Shown piece after piece: positions 26,225 through 37,899 of a stretch of DNA of 53,663 nt. Origin of the DNA: Geminocystis sp. M7585_C2015_104 (GTDB taxonomy: Bacteria; Cyanobacteriota; Cyanobacteriia; Cyanobacteriales; Cyanobacteriaceae); the NCBI GenBank assembly GCA_015295805.1, contig DVEF01000047.1:1-53663 (forward strand), written 5' to 3'. The notes under the pieces are model-generated. The model had not been told where the DNA came from. It saw only the letters and a list, made by a program, of their open reading frames with translations, and searched no databases. The number at the start of each line of letters is the position of its first letter. Position 1 is the first letter of the stretch. The position numbers and the translations under genes are program-made.

Positions 26225-27964
26225 TTATGGACTGGGGTTTGTTTTTCTGCGCGCCGCCGTGGCGAGGAGGGAATCGGCAAAAGCCATAGCTTCCTGTGCG
26301 GAATTTCCCCCTGTCAATTCTGCCAGTTCCCGCTTGCGAGGTTCTTCATGTTCTAATCGTGTTACAAGCACCACAGTACGAATTTCCTGGGTGTGGGGAG
26401 ATTGAGTCAGCTGTTTTTCCACGCGGAAGTGGTAGTCAGCCATGGCAGCTACTAGAGGCTGGTGGGTGACACACAAAACTTGGTGATGACGACTGAGTTG
26501 ATGAAGTTTGTCTGCAATAGCTTGGGCTATTTTACCAGAAACGCCGGTATCGATTTCATCAAAGATAAGGGTTTTGGGGTAGGGGTAGCCGTGAGACTGG
26601 GAAAAACAGGATTTCAATGCCAATAAAAAACGACTCATTTCCCCGCCAGAGGCAATAGCGGCGAGGGGTTGTAAAGCTTCTCCGGGATTGGGGCTAAAAT
26701 AGAATTCCACCTCGTCGGCGCCAGTGTTATTGGGATGGCTGGGGGTGATTCTACACTGAAATTGTACTCTTGCCATACCTAAAGGTTTTAATTGTTCAAT
26801 TAGCTGTCTTTCCAATTTCCTGGCTGCTTCTTGTCTCATAATACTCAGCTGACGACACCTTTGTTGCAACTGTGCCTCTGCCGCCTGGTATTCTTTTTCC
26901 AAGTCTTCCACAGACTGACTATCATCCCTCAAAACCTTTAATTCCTGCTGTAGTTTATTGTAGTAATCAATTACTTCTGCCAGAGAGGTGCCATATTTGC
27001 GACAAATCCGCCTTAATAGTCTTATTCTTTCTTCTACTTCCTCCAGACGCTCGGGATTGGCTTCTAGGGATTCGGCATAACTGTAAAGCTGATGTGCGGC
27101 TTCTGTAACCTGATTGAGGGCAGATTCTATCATTTCTAGGATACTAGCCAATTGTTTGTCATAGTTAACCATGTGGGTGAGAATTTTTTGGGCTTGGCTG
27201 AGAGTGTCTGCTGCTGCCTGAACTTGCTCACAATCGCTTTGATATAGTAGCTGATAGGCTTGATAGGCCAATTGTTGTAATTCCACCACGTGGGTGAGGC
27301 GTGCACTTTCTGTCTCTAATTGAGTCAACTCGTCGGGGGATTGTAACTGAGCACTAGCCAATTCTCTGATTTGATGGCCAATTAAATCCAAACGTTGTAG
27401 TCTTTCCCTTTCCCACTGCCTATGGGATTGTAGTCTTGCCAATGCTTCTTGTCTTTTGGCAAAAGCCTCAGATACCAGTTGCCTTTGAATTAACAACTCC
27501 TCGCCACCGTAGTTATCCAATAAATCCCGTTGACTGGCGGCGGAGAACAATTGCTCGGTTTCCCCCTGGGCGGTAAACTCTAACAGAAGGCCCCGCAGTT
27601 GATGGAGAAGATTCTTATTTACCAGGATACCATTAAGACGACAACGGGAGCGGAAGTTATCCTTGCCGGCAATCAACTCCCGACTACAGACTAGGGTATC
27701 ATCCTCAAGACAGTCTATTTCCTGGGATTGCAACCAAGATTGTAACTGGGGGTTGAGGGAGAAGGTAGCCTCGATAACGGCTTTGTTGGCGCCGCTGCGA
27801 ATCATCCGCTGATGGGCCTTTCCCCCCAACACCACATCAATAGCCTCCAGGATAATAGATTTGCCGGCACCTGTTTCCCCCGTCAAGACATTCAATCCCC
27901 GTCCCAATTCTAACTCCAAGTGTTCCACCAGGGCGAAATTGTCAATGCGTATTGCTATTAACAT
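26225..27964 (-). CDS. recN: DNA repair protein RecN
   Basis: An SMC-like ATPase used in repair of double-strand breaks. The 579-residue protein has Walker A (GETGAGKS at 29-36), a long central coiled coil, the ABC signature SGGEMSRFLLALK and Walker B TLIFDEIDTGVSG, followed by the D-loop and switch His (CVTHQPLVAAMAD). Length and layout are normal. Divergent from secG. Confidence 0.96.
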   Translation of the reverse strand: MLIAIRIDNFALVEHLELELGRGLNVLTGETGAGKSIILEAIDVVLGGKAHQRMIRSGANKAVIEATFSLNPQLQSWLQSQEIDCLEDDTLVCSRELIAGKDNFRSRCRLNGILVNKNLLHQLRGLLLEFTAQGETEQLFSAASQRDLLDNYGGEELLIQRQLVSEAFAKRQEALARLQSHRQWERERLQRLDLIGHQIRELASAQLQSPDELTQLETESARLTHVVELQQLAYQAYQLLYQSDCEQVQAAADTLSQAQKILTHMVNYDKQLASILEMIESALNQVTEAAHQLYSYAESLEANPERLEEVEERIRLLRRICRKYGTSLAEVIDYYNKLQQELKVLRDDSQSVEDLEKEYQAAEAQLQQRCRQLSIMRQEAARKLERQLIEQLKPLGMARVQFQCRITPSHPNNTGADEVEFYFSPNPGEALQPLAAIASGGEMSRFLLALKSCFSQSHGYPYPKTLIFDEIDTGVSGKIAQAIADKLHQLSRHHQVLCVTHQPLVAAMADYHFRVEKQLTQSPHTQEIRTVVLVTRLEHEEPRKRELAELTGGNSAQEAMAFADSLLATAARRKTNPSP

Positions 27965-28093
27965 TGTGCGTGTGGTGATAGCCCCTTGCTTTTGCTACTC
28001 CATGTTATACTATCAGTTGGTTATAGTGGCCACTAGTCACTGTTTTTAGGGTACTGATTTTCGACATATCAACTATACCAACCCATTGAACCA

Positions 28094-28324
28094 ATGACAG
28101 TTTATCAGATAGTACATGCCATTTGGTTAATATCAGCAGTTTTTCTGATAATCCTGGTCTTGTTACACTCCCCCAAGGGGGATGGGATTGGGGGGATAGG
28201 CGGACAGGCGCAACTGTTTACCAGTGCGAAGACTGCCGAAGCGGCCCTCAACCGTGTTACTTGGATTCTTGGTACTACTTTCGTCTTGATGACGGTAGTA
28301 TTAAGTGCTGGCTGGGTGAAATAG
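28094..28324 (+). CDS. secG: Preprotein translocase subunit SecG
   Basis: A 76-residue protein with two membrane helices (about 6-25 and 52-72) joined by a Gly-rich loop with GGIGGQAQLFTSAKTAEAAL, typical of SecG. It is the accessory subunit of SecYEG. ATG at 28094. Confidence 0.93.
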   Translation: MTVYQIVHAIWLISAVFLIILVLLHSPKGDGIGGIGGQAQLFTSAKTAEAALNRVTWILGTTFVLMTVVLSAGWVK

Positions 28325-28363
28325 GCAAAAAGGGGCAGGAAGGGGGCACATCCCCCCTGTGGT

Positions 28364-28870
28364 TTATGGACAGCCCAGGGATTGACGGGTGCTAGCGCCC
28401 GTGACGGGATTAATGCCCTTCGCCCGTTTACATAGCTGGATGACCTGATCTTTGTCTAATATGGCCATAGTAAAGTCGGCACCGTCCACTTTAGCATCCT
28501 TGAAGGTGGTGCGCTTCATGATGGCCTCCCGCAGTATGGCATTTGTTAGGTCGGCCCCGTCAAAACTGGTAACATAAGTTAATATATTGCTCATGTCGGC
28601 GCCATGGAAATTGGCCTCCTCGGCCACTACGCCGTTAAAAACGGCACCCCGCAGGTCACTATTACTGAAATTGGCCTTTATTAGTTTTACTTTGGTAAAA
28701 TCCGCCGATTGGAGATTACGGGAAGAGAAATCTTCCCCACTCAAATCCCTACTTTCAAAGGTGGAGGTGACTGCGGAGGAACTTGCCGCTAAAACAAATT
28801 TGGGACTAATTGTCATTATCAGGGACACCATTAGGAGTATAACACCAAGACGGCCTACTAGTTTCCTCAT
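28364..28870 (-). CDS. Exported pentapeptide-repeat protein
   Basis: A 168-residue protein starting MRKLVGRLGVILLMVSLIMT, a signal peptide with likely cleavage after VLAA. About a dozen pentapeptide repeats of the A(D/N)LxX type follow (LSGEDFSSRNLQSADF, ANFSNSDLRGAVF, ANFHGADMSN, ADLTNAILREA), forming a right-handed beta helix. Similar small proteins reside in the thylakoid lumen of cyanobacteria. Their role is not established. I use the ATG at 28870, because the longer frame reaching 29002 would overlap ahcY and hide the signal peptide. Confidence 0.85.
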   Translation of the reverse strand: MRKLVGRLGVILLMVSLIMTISPKFVLAASSSAVTSTFESRDLSGEDFSSRNLQSADFTKVKLIKANFSNSDLRGAVFNGVVAEEANFHGADMSNILTYVTSFDGADLTNAILREAIMKRTTFKDAKVDGADFTMAILDKDQVIQLCKRAKGINPVTGASTRQSLGCP

Positions 28871-28895
28871 AGGTGGACTTGTAACCGTTAAAACT

Positions 28896-30179
<1,284 letters not shown>

Positions 30180-30394
30180 TTAATTCTCAACAAAAGTTTA
30201 CATTCCCCATCATACCCGATTCTGGTGCGTAATTATGTTAATTGTCTAGAGGTTGGCCCATTACCCACCAATTCATGGTCTTTTATCCCCTATTGTCCAT
30301 TGGCCATTTTTCCTTGCCAATCAACCCAACCTATAGAAAAAAGCATTGTTAGACTAATATTAGAAGAGAAGCCCACAAGTCCCTGTCTGTTGTC

Positions 30395-33300
30395 ATGAAT
30401 CCACTCAATCGAGCCCATCAACAGTTGTTAGATGAAGCCCCCGAACTTTTGCAAGAAATAGAAAATAAACTAATAGGCTTACAAGCCCATGGGGCAAACC
30501 AGTCAGAAGATTTACTCCAAGCAATTCAATCCCTGAAACAAAAACTGGCCAATGGGAGTTTAATTCATTTTACCAGGGCGGTACACCGACTGGAAAATCT
30601 GTTGAAAAAATTGTTTTGCAAGAACATTACAATAGACACTCCCTTAGAGGGGTTGTTGTTAGAGGCGTTCGATTGTATAGCCATTCCCCTAAGGGAAAAC
30701 CTCAAGTCAGGCAAGCTCCCCCCACCGTCTCAAACAGTAGATGGGAAAATAGAAGAAATCTGGAGACAACTAGAGGCCAAGTTGGAAGAAGGGGAAAATA
30801 ACAATGGTTCTCATTTTGATGGAGCCAGTTCCGATACAGACATAGTAGCAGAATTGTTTAGGGGGGATGTGGCTCGAATAATTGACAACCTGAGGGGATT
30901 AGTGGCGCAAGAGGAGGGAGACAGTTACCAGAAAAGACAACAGTTACTCCACTGGTTAGACAGCCTGGAAAGCATTGCACAGCTGACGGAATTGCCGGGC
31001 TTTTCTTTGATTGTCTCTATAGCAAAAGGGGCACTGGAAAAAAACCCCCACCAGGTTGCTACCATTACCTCCCTCCTGATAGAGGATTTGGAAAAGAGTC
31101 TAACGGCAGTGTTGGCGGGAGACAGACGACAGGGAGGTGCGCCTTCTAGTCGTCTTTTGGCCTTGAATGAGTCAGAAACACCCGAAAATACACAACCGTT
31201 AGAGAAAGGGGGAAGGGGAACGGAAAGGGAGTCTTACATGTCAGACACGGTTAGCATAGACGAGCCGATGTATGAACTGTTCATGGCAGAAGTGCCGGAA
31301 TTACTGGATACTATTGAACACGGCCTACTTTCTCTGAAAACAGAAAAGACTACTGCCCGTGTCAACGAAATCATGAGGGCAGCCCATTCCCTCAAGGGAG
31401 GGGCAGCAAGTGTCGGCTTACACGGCATAAAAGACTTGGCACACCGTCTGGAGGATTATGTCAAGGCCCTTTTCAGTGAACAAGTAGTATTTGATGACGA
31501 ACTAGAATCCCTCTTCCTGTCTGCCTTTGATTGTCTCAAAAATGCCCTTTTGGAACAACAGTCCACTGGCAAATACTCCCACCGATGGCAGGAGGAAGCA
31601 GAGACTGTCTGGGCACAACTGGAAGCCAAATTGGGAAGTGTGGAAGACATCCCAGACTTTATCCCCTCCTCTAGTGATTTGGGAGTAGACATGGTTAAGT
31701 CTCTCTTTGAGGTGGAGGTACACCAGATTATTCAACAACTACAAGAGCATCTAGAAAATACCCCTACCTCCGAACTCCCTGTGGTTGTATCCCCCATCCT
31801 GGATGTCCTCATGGGCCTGGGTGAATTGGGCAATGAGGAGAAGTTAAAGAACATTGTCAATAAGACGAGGGAGGATATTGCGAATGATAATCAAAAGGCG
31901 GGAGAAGCCATAAGCCAACTAATAGGAGAGTTGATAAGTCTGAGAGAAAAACACATTGGTGGAAAAGCCCCAACAGAGGAAACCACCGACTGGCAGGATT
32001 TGACTGAAGAGGTAAACAACAGTTTAGAGGAGATAGAGGAAACTGGAGACATAACTGGAAGTATGGAAGAACAAACCCCCGACTTTTTATCCCTGTTAGG
32101 GGATTCCCAAGAGTCTTCATCCGCCCCATCCAGTCAACAGTCTCAACAGGAGGAATTGCAGGCTCAGTCCTATCAATTTTTCCTGGAAGAAGCACCAGAA
32201 TTAATTGCCCTTATTGACAATAATCTGGAAAGGGTATTCCAAAGCCGCAATATAAATGAAATCAACGAAGTAGCCAGGGCAGCCCATTCTCTTAAGGGGG
32301 GTGCGCGCACTGCAGGGTTGGAAGACTTGGCCACCATTGCCTTGAGGGTGGAAAAAAGTCTAAAGGCCCTATTCAATGAGAATATACCCCTGGACGAGAA
32401 AATGCAAGCCTACCTGCGGGAGATTTATCACCTACTGCGGGAGGCAGTCTTGGCTAGGGTAGAGGGCAGAGATTTTGACGAAAAAACAGCAGCAGAGGTA
32501 GTTAACAGCAAGTGGGCAGAATTTGAGAGGGAATACGGCGAGGAAATAGCTAAGGCAGAAGAATATTTGCCCTCATCTAGCGATTTGGGGGTGGATATAG
32601 CCTCTTCTCTGTTTGAAATTGACGTGCCCCAAGGGATTGCCACCCTACAGACGGCCTTAGAAACCGAAGATGACGCCACCCTGATAAATACAGTCACCAG
32701 CCAACTGGAGGTATTCACCGGTTTTGGGGAAATGTTGGGCCTCCCCGGCTTTGTCTCCATCTGTCAGACGGCACAACAGGCTTTGCAACAATATCCCCAG
32801 AGGGTGAGAGAAATAACCTCCACCTTGATAGAAAACCTACAACAGGCACAGGCGCAAGTATTGGCCGGTGATCGCACTAGGGGAGGAGAGGTGAGTGCCT
32901 CCCTACGGGCATTCTTGTCCACCCCAGCTTCGCCTACTGTCGAAATAGACGAAAAACCAGTAGATACCAACGATCCAGCCTATGGTTTCTTTGTAGAAGA
33001 GGCGCCGGAATTGCTACAAATCATCGAAAGTGGCCTACTCACCCTCCGGGAGGAAAGAAATACGGCCAAAATACACGAGATGATGCGCGCCGCCCACTCC
33101 ATAAAAGGGGGTGCAGCCAGTGTGGGGTTAGAAGCCATCAAAACCATCGCCCACCAACTGGAAGACATCTTTAAAGTCCTTTACAATCCAGAAGTAGCCA
33201 TAGATACCGAATTAGAAACCTGGCTTTTGGAAGGGTATGACTGTCTGGCTAATGCCCTCAACACTCAAATAGAAACAGGACAATATAACCCACAGGAAGC

Positions 33301-36300
33301 ACTGGCCAGGGCGGAACAGGTCTGGGCTAAAATCAAAACTAAATTGGGGTTATATCTGGAGAGGGCAGACGATTACATACCCTCCTCTAGTGACTTGGGC
33401 ATAGACATGGTGAGATCCATGTTCGAGGTAGATGTAGCCCAAGAGTTAGACCGTCTAAAAGCCGTAACCGCCAACCCCGCTGGCTTACCCCTGGCAGGGG
33501 AATTAAGGGCCACTTTGGAGGTATTTGCAGGATTCGGGGAAATGCTCAACCTCCCCGGCTTCGCCGAAATTGCCCATCTGGGTTTGAAAGCCGTCGAACT
33601 ACAACCAGACCAGGTAATCAACATAATAAATGTAGTAGTTCGAGATGTAGAAAAAGCAAGAGAGGCAGTACTAAAGGGCGACCGCAAACAGGGAGGCCAA
33701 CCGAGTGAAGAATTAAAACGTCTGGCAGAGGGCAAAAGCCTGGTGGAAGCAGAGGAAATTCCTGAGACTAGTGGGGATGAAGTACTTGGCGAGGTTTTGG
33801 CCACCCCTGAGGAGATTTTCCCACCCATATACAGAGAAACCCAAACTGTCGCTAATCCTCTGTCTGAGGTTCATCTTTCTACAATAGAAATACAGAACCT
33901 GGAAAAATTGGACCAAGGTATCCCAGAAGAAGGAGAGGAAGAAAACCTGCCAGAGCTGGAGGAACTCCTCTCCGCTACCATAGAGGTGGACAAAAGTGAA
34001 ACCATCCCCTCCATCAGTGAAATACTGGCACCCCCCTCAGAAGAAGAGGAGAAAACAGAGGAAATCTCTCCACAACCTCCGGAAGAATTGTCGGAAGAAG
34101 TGCCTTCTCTAGAAGAAGTCTTCGGTGACATATCTGAAATAATTAAGGCACCAGAAGAAACCCCCCCAGAAGAAACAAAAGCACCAGCCCAACCCACCAT
34201 TCCCGAAAGTCATAAGGAGGAGGTAATTATCCTATCGGAGGCGGAAAGAGAAGCCCTTTTGCGGGCGGAGGGGGTAGAAGAAACTGTTGAATCCATCACC
34301 AGAATCTATGAAAAACTACCCCCCGTGAGTGATATTGCCCAAATTTCTCCCAAAAAGGATGATTCTTCTTCCAAAAAGCCTATTGGGGAAGAAAAAATAC
34401 AGGAAACAAAAACAGCGCCCCCCACTCCTAAAACCAATTTAACCATACGGGTGGACCTGGAACGCCTAGAAAGGATGAATAACCTCATTGGCGAATTGTC
34501 CATCACCCGTAACAGTTTATCCCTGCAAAACGAGAAACTACAAAGTGCCCTCAGAGAATTACTCTCCCGCTTTTCCCAATTCCAACAGACGGCAAATGCG
34601 CTAAGGGATTTGTCCGACAGAATGTTAGTCTCCCCCTCCAGATTTACCCCCGGGAAGGGTCGTCGCCCAACAGAGGCTTTAAACCTCTCTAGCGAGGAAG
34701 GGGAAGACACCAACCTAACTGCCGCCTTTGACGTGTTGGAAATGGATCGCTATGACGATCTTTATAGCGTAACTCAGGCACTCCTGGAACAAATAATCCA
34801 GTTAGAAGAGGCGGTGGAGGACATTGCCCTATATGCCTCCCAATCCGGACAAACCGTAGACAGTCAGAAACAGATGCTCAACCGCCTGCGGGATGAGTTG
34901 ATGTGGGCCAGAATGCTTCCCCTGGGAGAAATCCTCAACCGCTTTCCCCGTGTTTTGCGAGATTTGTCTGTTAAATACAACAAAAAGGTCAATCTTAAAC
35001 TTAGTGGGACTAATGTACTGGTAGATAAAGCTGCCCTAGAGAAATTATATGACCCCCTGGTGCACCTGATCCGCAACGCCTTCGACCATGGCATAGAAAC
35101 CCCAGAATTACGCAGACAAAGAGGGAAACCCGAGGTGGGCACCATTGAAGTTAAAGCATACCATCAGGGTAATCAGACCATCATTGAGGTAAGGGATGAC
35201 GGCGGTGGAATAAATCTGGCCAAGGTGGGACAAAAAGCCGTAGAAAAAGGTCTTCTTACCCCTGAACAGTTGGCAGTTATAAGCAAAGAAAACCTACTGG
35301 ACTTGATTTTTGAGCCCGGTTTCTCTACCGCCCCCAGTGTCACCGAAATTTCCGGGCGTGGTGTGGGTTTAGATATTGTTCGTTCTCAACTGCGCTCTCT
35401 TAAAGGTACAATCACCGTAGACTCAGAAGAAGGAAAAGGTACTACCTTCACCCTCAGACTTCCCCTCACTCTCACCATCGACAAACTGCTAGTACTATCC
35501 GCCGCTAATCTCCTATATGCAGTGCCTTCTGATAACATTTTTGAAATCCTAGTACCTGAAAATCATCAACTAAAAGTCTCTGCCAACCAGCGCTGGCTCC
35601 ACTATGAAAACCGTGTCATCCCCCTCTACTCCCTCGCCGAACTACTCCACTACAACTGCTACTTGCCTCCCACGAATGTAACCCAGAGTGTGGAAATACT
35701 CCCCACTCCCCCAGAATGGAATAAGCCGCTACTATTGATAGGACTGGGGCAGGAGTTGTTTGCTATCGAGGTGGAGCACCTGGTGAGCGAACAAGAATTA
35801 GTGGTCAAGCCCTTTGGCACTGCTATTACTGCCCCCAAATATACCTACGGTTGTACTATATTAGGTGATGGAACCCTCATTCCCGTCATCAACCCCGTTA
35901 TTCTCATCTCTCAGCAACTCCAACTCAACCAGCCTACCACTCCAATCCCCATCAGGAGAGAAAGAGAGGAAATCCCAGCCCCCTTTTCCACCCCCGTCCA
36001 CCGCAACGGCCATACTACTAGCACTGCCACTGTTGCCAAGCCCTTCCAGATAGAGACTATACTTGTAGTAGATGATAGCGCAGCCATGAGGAGGACTTTG
36101 GCTCTGTCCCTAGAAAAGGCGGGGTATCGGGTGGTACAAGCTAAAGACGGAAAGGATGCCTTAGAGCAACTGTTAAAAGGCTTGAATGTTAATTTGATTA
36201 TCTGTGACATTGAAATGCCCAACATGAATGGTTTTGAATTCCTCAGTCAAAGAAGACGTCATCCCGAGTTGAGTAGAATCCCCGTAGCTATGTTAACCTC

Positions 36301-36421
36301 TCGCAGTAACGAAAAACACCGTCAATTGGCCACCCATCTTGGCGCCAATGCCTACTTCACTAAACCTTATATTGAACAGAAATTCCTTGAGTCTATCCGC
36401 AACCTCTTAGCACAAAAGTAA
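30395..36421 (+). CDS. CheA-like hybrid histidine kinase with four Hpt-type modules and a C-terminal receiver
   Basis: A 2008-residue chemotaxis-type kinase like those controlling type IV pilus motility in cyanobacteria (PilL/TaxAY class). Three near-identical modules each carry an Hpt domain with RAAHS(L/I)KGGA: His331, His631 and His901. An N-terminal module keeps His64 but has RAVHRLENLLKKL instead of the KGG motif, so it looks degenerate. An acidic Pro/Glu-rich linker (about 1120-1340) leads to the CheA dimerisation helices (RLERMNNLIGELSITRNSL), the HATPase (HLIRNAFDHGIE), a CheW-like domain, and a receiver domain from about 1887 with phospho-acceptor Asp1938 (LIICDIEMPNMNG). No cheW, cheY or receptor gene is adjacent. 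Confidence 0.93.
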   Translation: MNPLNRAHQQLLDEAPELLQEIENKLIGLQAHGANQSEDLLQAIQSLKQKLANGSLIHFTRAVHRLENLLKKLFCKNITIDTPLEGLLLEAFDCIAIPLRENLKSGKLPPPSQTVDGKIEEIWRQLEAKLEEGENNNGSHFDGASSDTDIVAELFRGDVARIIDNLRGLVAQEEGDSYQKRQQLLHWLDSLESIAQLTELPGFSLIVSIAKGALEKNPHQVATITSLLIEDLEKSLTAVLAGDRRQGGAPSSRLLALNESETPENTQPLEKGGRGTERESYMSDTVSIDEPMYELFMAEVPELLDTIEHGLLSLKTEKTTARVNEIMRAAHSLKGGAASVGLHGIKDLAHRLEDYVKALFSEQVVFDDELESLFLSAFDCLKNALLEQQSTGKYSHRWQEEAETVWAQLEAKLGSVEDIPDFIPSSSDLGVDMVKSLFEVEVHQIIQQLQEHLENTPTSELPVVVSPILDVLMGLGELGNEEKLKNIVNKTREDIANDNQKAGEAISQLIGELISLREKHIGGKAPTEETTDWQDLTEEVNNSLEEIEETGDITGSMEEQTPDFLSLLGDSQESSSAPSSQQSQQEELQAQSYQFFLEEAPELIALIDNNLERVFQSRNINEINEVARAAHSLKGGARTAGLEDLATIALRVEKSLKALFNENIPLDEKMQAYLREIYHLLREAVLARVEGRDFDEKTAAEVVNSKWAEFEREYGEEIAKAEEYLPSSSDLGVDIASSLFEIDVPQGIATLQTALETEDDATLINTVTSQLEVFTGFGEMLGLPGFVSICQTAQQALQQYPQRVREITSTLIENLQQAQAQVLAGDRTRGGEVSASLRAFLSTPASPTVEIDEKPVDTNDPAYGFFVEEAPELLQIIESGLLTLREERNTAKIHEMMRAAHSIKGGAASVGLEAIKTIAHQLEDIFKVLYNPEVAIDTELETWLLEGYDCLANALNTQIETGQYNPQEALARAEQVWAKIKTKLGLYLERADDYIPSSSDLGIDMVRSMFEVDVAQELDRLKAVTANPAGLPLAGELRATLEVFAGFGEMLNLPGFAEIAHLGLKAVELQPDQVINIINVVVRDVEKAREAVLKGDRKQGGQPSEELKRLAEGKSLVEAEEIPETSGDEVLGEVLATPEEIFPPIYRETQTVANPLSEVHLSTIEIQNLEKLDQGIPEEGEEENLPELEELLSATIEVDKSETIPSISEILAPPSEEEEKTEEISPQPPEELSEEVPSLEEVFGDISEIIKAPEETPPEETKAPAQPTIPESHKEEVIILSEAEREALLRAEGVEETVESITRIYEKLPPVSDIAQISPKKDDSSSKKPIGEEKIQETKTAPPTPKTNLTIRVDLERLERMNNLIGELSITRNSLSLQNEKLQSALRELLSRFSQFQQTANALRDLSDRMLVSPSRFTPGKGRRPTEALNLSSEEGEDTNLTAAFDVLEMDRYDDLYSVTQALLEQIIQLEEAVEDIALYASQSGQTVDSQKQMLNRLRDELMWARMLPLGEILNRFPRVLRDLSVKYNKKVNLKLSGTNVLVDKAALEKLYDPLVHLIRNAFDHGIETPELRRQRGKPEVGTIEVKAYHQGNQTIIEVRDDGGGINLAKVGQKAVEKGLLTPEQLAVISKENLLDLIFEPGFSTAPSVTEISGRGVGLDIVRSQLRSLKGTITVDSEEGKGTTFTLRLPLTLTIDKLLVLSAANLLYAVPSDNIFEILVPENHQLKVSANQRWLHYENRVIPLYSLAELLHYNCYLPPTNVTQSVEILPTPPEWNKPLLLIGLGQELFAIEVEHLVSEQELVVKPFGTAITAPKYTYGCTILGDGTLIPVINPVILISQQLQLNQPTTPIPIRREREEIPAPFSTPVHRNGHTTSTATVAKPFQIETILVVDDSAAMRRTLALSLEKAGYRVVQAKDGKDALEQLLKGLNVNLIICDIEMPNMNGFEFLSQRRRHPELSRIPVAMLTSRSNEKHRQLATHLGANAYFTKPYIEQKFLESIRNLLAQK

Positions 36422-36469
36422 CATGGCCCATGTTATCCTCGTCAGTAGTTCTTTTGAATACCACAAACC

Positions 36470-37807
36470 ATGAACCACTACTCCCGGGAATTAGTACAAA
36501 AACAGTATGACACCATCCCCTATCCCAACATACCCATTGAAAACTCTCCAAAGGATGATTACAATGCCCTATTCATCCACAATCTGGTAACCCCTTATTA
36601 CCTTTACCGTCAAAAGGTGGCCGACACCACTGACAAACTCATTCTGGATGTGGGGTGTGGCAGTGGTTTTACCACTCTAATACTAGCTTTAGCCAATCCC
36701 AATGCCCGGATTGTTGCCATAGACTTGTCAGCCGAGTCTCTAAAATTCGCGGAAAAACGGTTAAAATTCCATGGTTTTGAGAATGTAGAATACCATCAAA
36801 TGCCCCTGGAAGAAATTGCCAGTCTTGGTCAGCATTACGATTATATAAACTGCAACGATGTCCTCTATCTTTGTGAAAGTCCCACTGAAGCCCTAAAGAG
36901 TCTGCAATCGGTTTTAAAACCAGAAGGAATTATCAGGGGCAATTTTCATAGTTATTATCAGAGATTTTACATTTACTTGGCGCAGGAATTATGCCGTTGT
37001 TTAGGGTTGCTAGAAGACAATCCGGGAGATTTTGAGATAGGTGTAGTAGCCGAGACGTTTCAAAACCTAAGACCCGAGGTAATTCTAAGACGAAGTGCTA
37101 GCATGGGACTGGAGAATAAGGACTTAGATTTGAGTGATATTGGTGTCAAGCAACGAGTATTGAATAATATTCTACTTCAAGGTGACAAAGGCTATAACAT
37201 CCCCCAGGTATTTGAGATGCTGAGGGAGGCTAAACTTGAATTTCTCAGCATGACTAATTGGCGGCATTGGGAAGTAAGAGACTTGTTTCAAGACAAGAAT
37301 AAAATCCCCACCACCTGGGAATTTGTGTTGGAAAATGCCACTGAAGAGGAGAGACTACATCTTTTTGAACTGTTACACCCCAGCCACCGACTTATTGATT
37401 TCTGGTGCGTAAATCGAGACAGCATTTCACCTATAAAACCTCTGTCTGAGTGGGACGACAATGACTGGGAAAGGGCCAGAATTCACCTACATCCCCAGCT
37501 AAAAGCCCCCAAAGTTAGAGAGGATTTGCTAGAGACAATAAAGAAACAACAACCATGGGAAATTAGCAAATATATCACCCAGCCAGCAGCGGCCCCCGTG
37601 TACATCTCCCACAACCAAGCAGCGGCTTTGCTGCCCCTTTTCAGTCAGCATCTTTCCTTTTCAGACATGGTAGAATACTGGCTAAAAATTCAACCCATAA
37701 ACCTCATTACTGGAGAGACAAAGACTAGGAAAGAGGCTCGGGAGGAAGTGAAAATATTGCTGAAAGAATTGGAAACATTCCTCTATGTATTAGTAGAAAA
37801 AATCTGA
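36470..37807 (+). CDS. Class I SAM-dependent methyltransferase with C-terminal extension
   Basis: A 445-residue protein. The Rossmann methyltransferase core has motif I LDVGCGSGFTTL, motif II VAIDLSAESLKFAEKRL and motif IV-like YDYINCNDVLYLCESP, within about residues 40-170. The remaining roughly 270 residues (WRHWEVRDLFQD, HRLIDFWCVNRDSISP) form a second region found with this core in cyanobacterial proteins of unknown substrate. It begins about 50 bases after the CheA gene and may be co-transcribed with it. The substrate is unknown. Confidence 0.8.
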   Translation: MNHYSRELVQKQYDTIPYPNIPIENSPKDDYNALFIHNLVTPYYLYRQKVADTTDKLILDVGCGSGFTTLILALANPNARIVAIDLSAESLKFAEKRLKFHGFENVEYHQMPLEEIASLGQHYDYINCNDVLYLCESPTEALKSLQSVLKPEGIIRGNFHSYYQRFYIYLAQELCRCLGLLEDNPGDFEIGVVAETFQNLRPEVILRRSASMGLENKDLDLSDIGVKQRVLNNILLQGDKGYNIPQVFEMLREAKLEFLSMTNWRHWEVRDLFQDKNKIPTTWEFVLENATEEERLHLFELLHPSHRLIDFWCVNRDSISPIKPLSEWDDNDWERARIHLHPQLKAPKVREDLLETIKKQQPWEISKYITQPAAAPVYISHNQAAALLPLFSQHLSFSDMVEYWLKIQPINLITGETKTRKEAREEVKILLKELETFLYVLVEKI

Positions 37808-37899
37808 CATATAACAAGGTGAAATAACTGGAAAATGAGAAGAAAATCTATTACAATGGGATATGATTTTTTGAACATAAAACCCCTAAGAAAAAAAAA

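Noticed and set aside
28123-28395. 90-codon frame overlapping secG in another frame
   Set aside because: secG itself is clear in the first frame with its two helices. The alternative has no matching family content.
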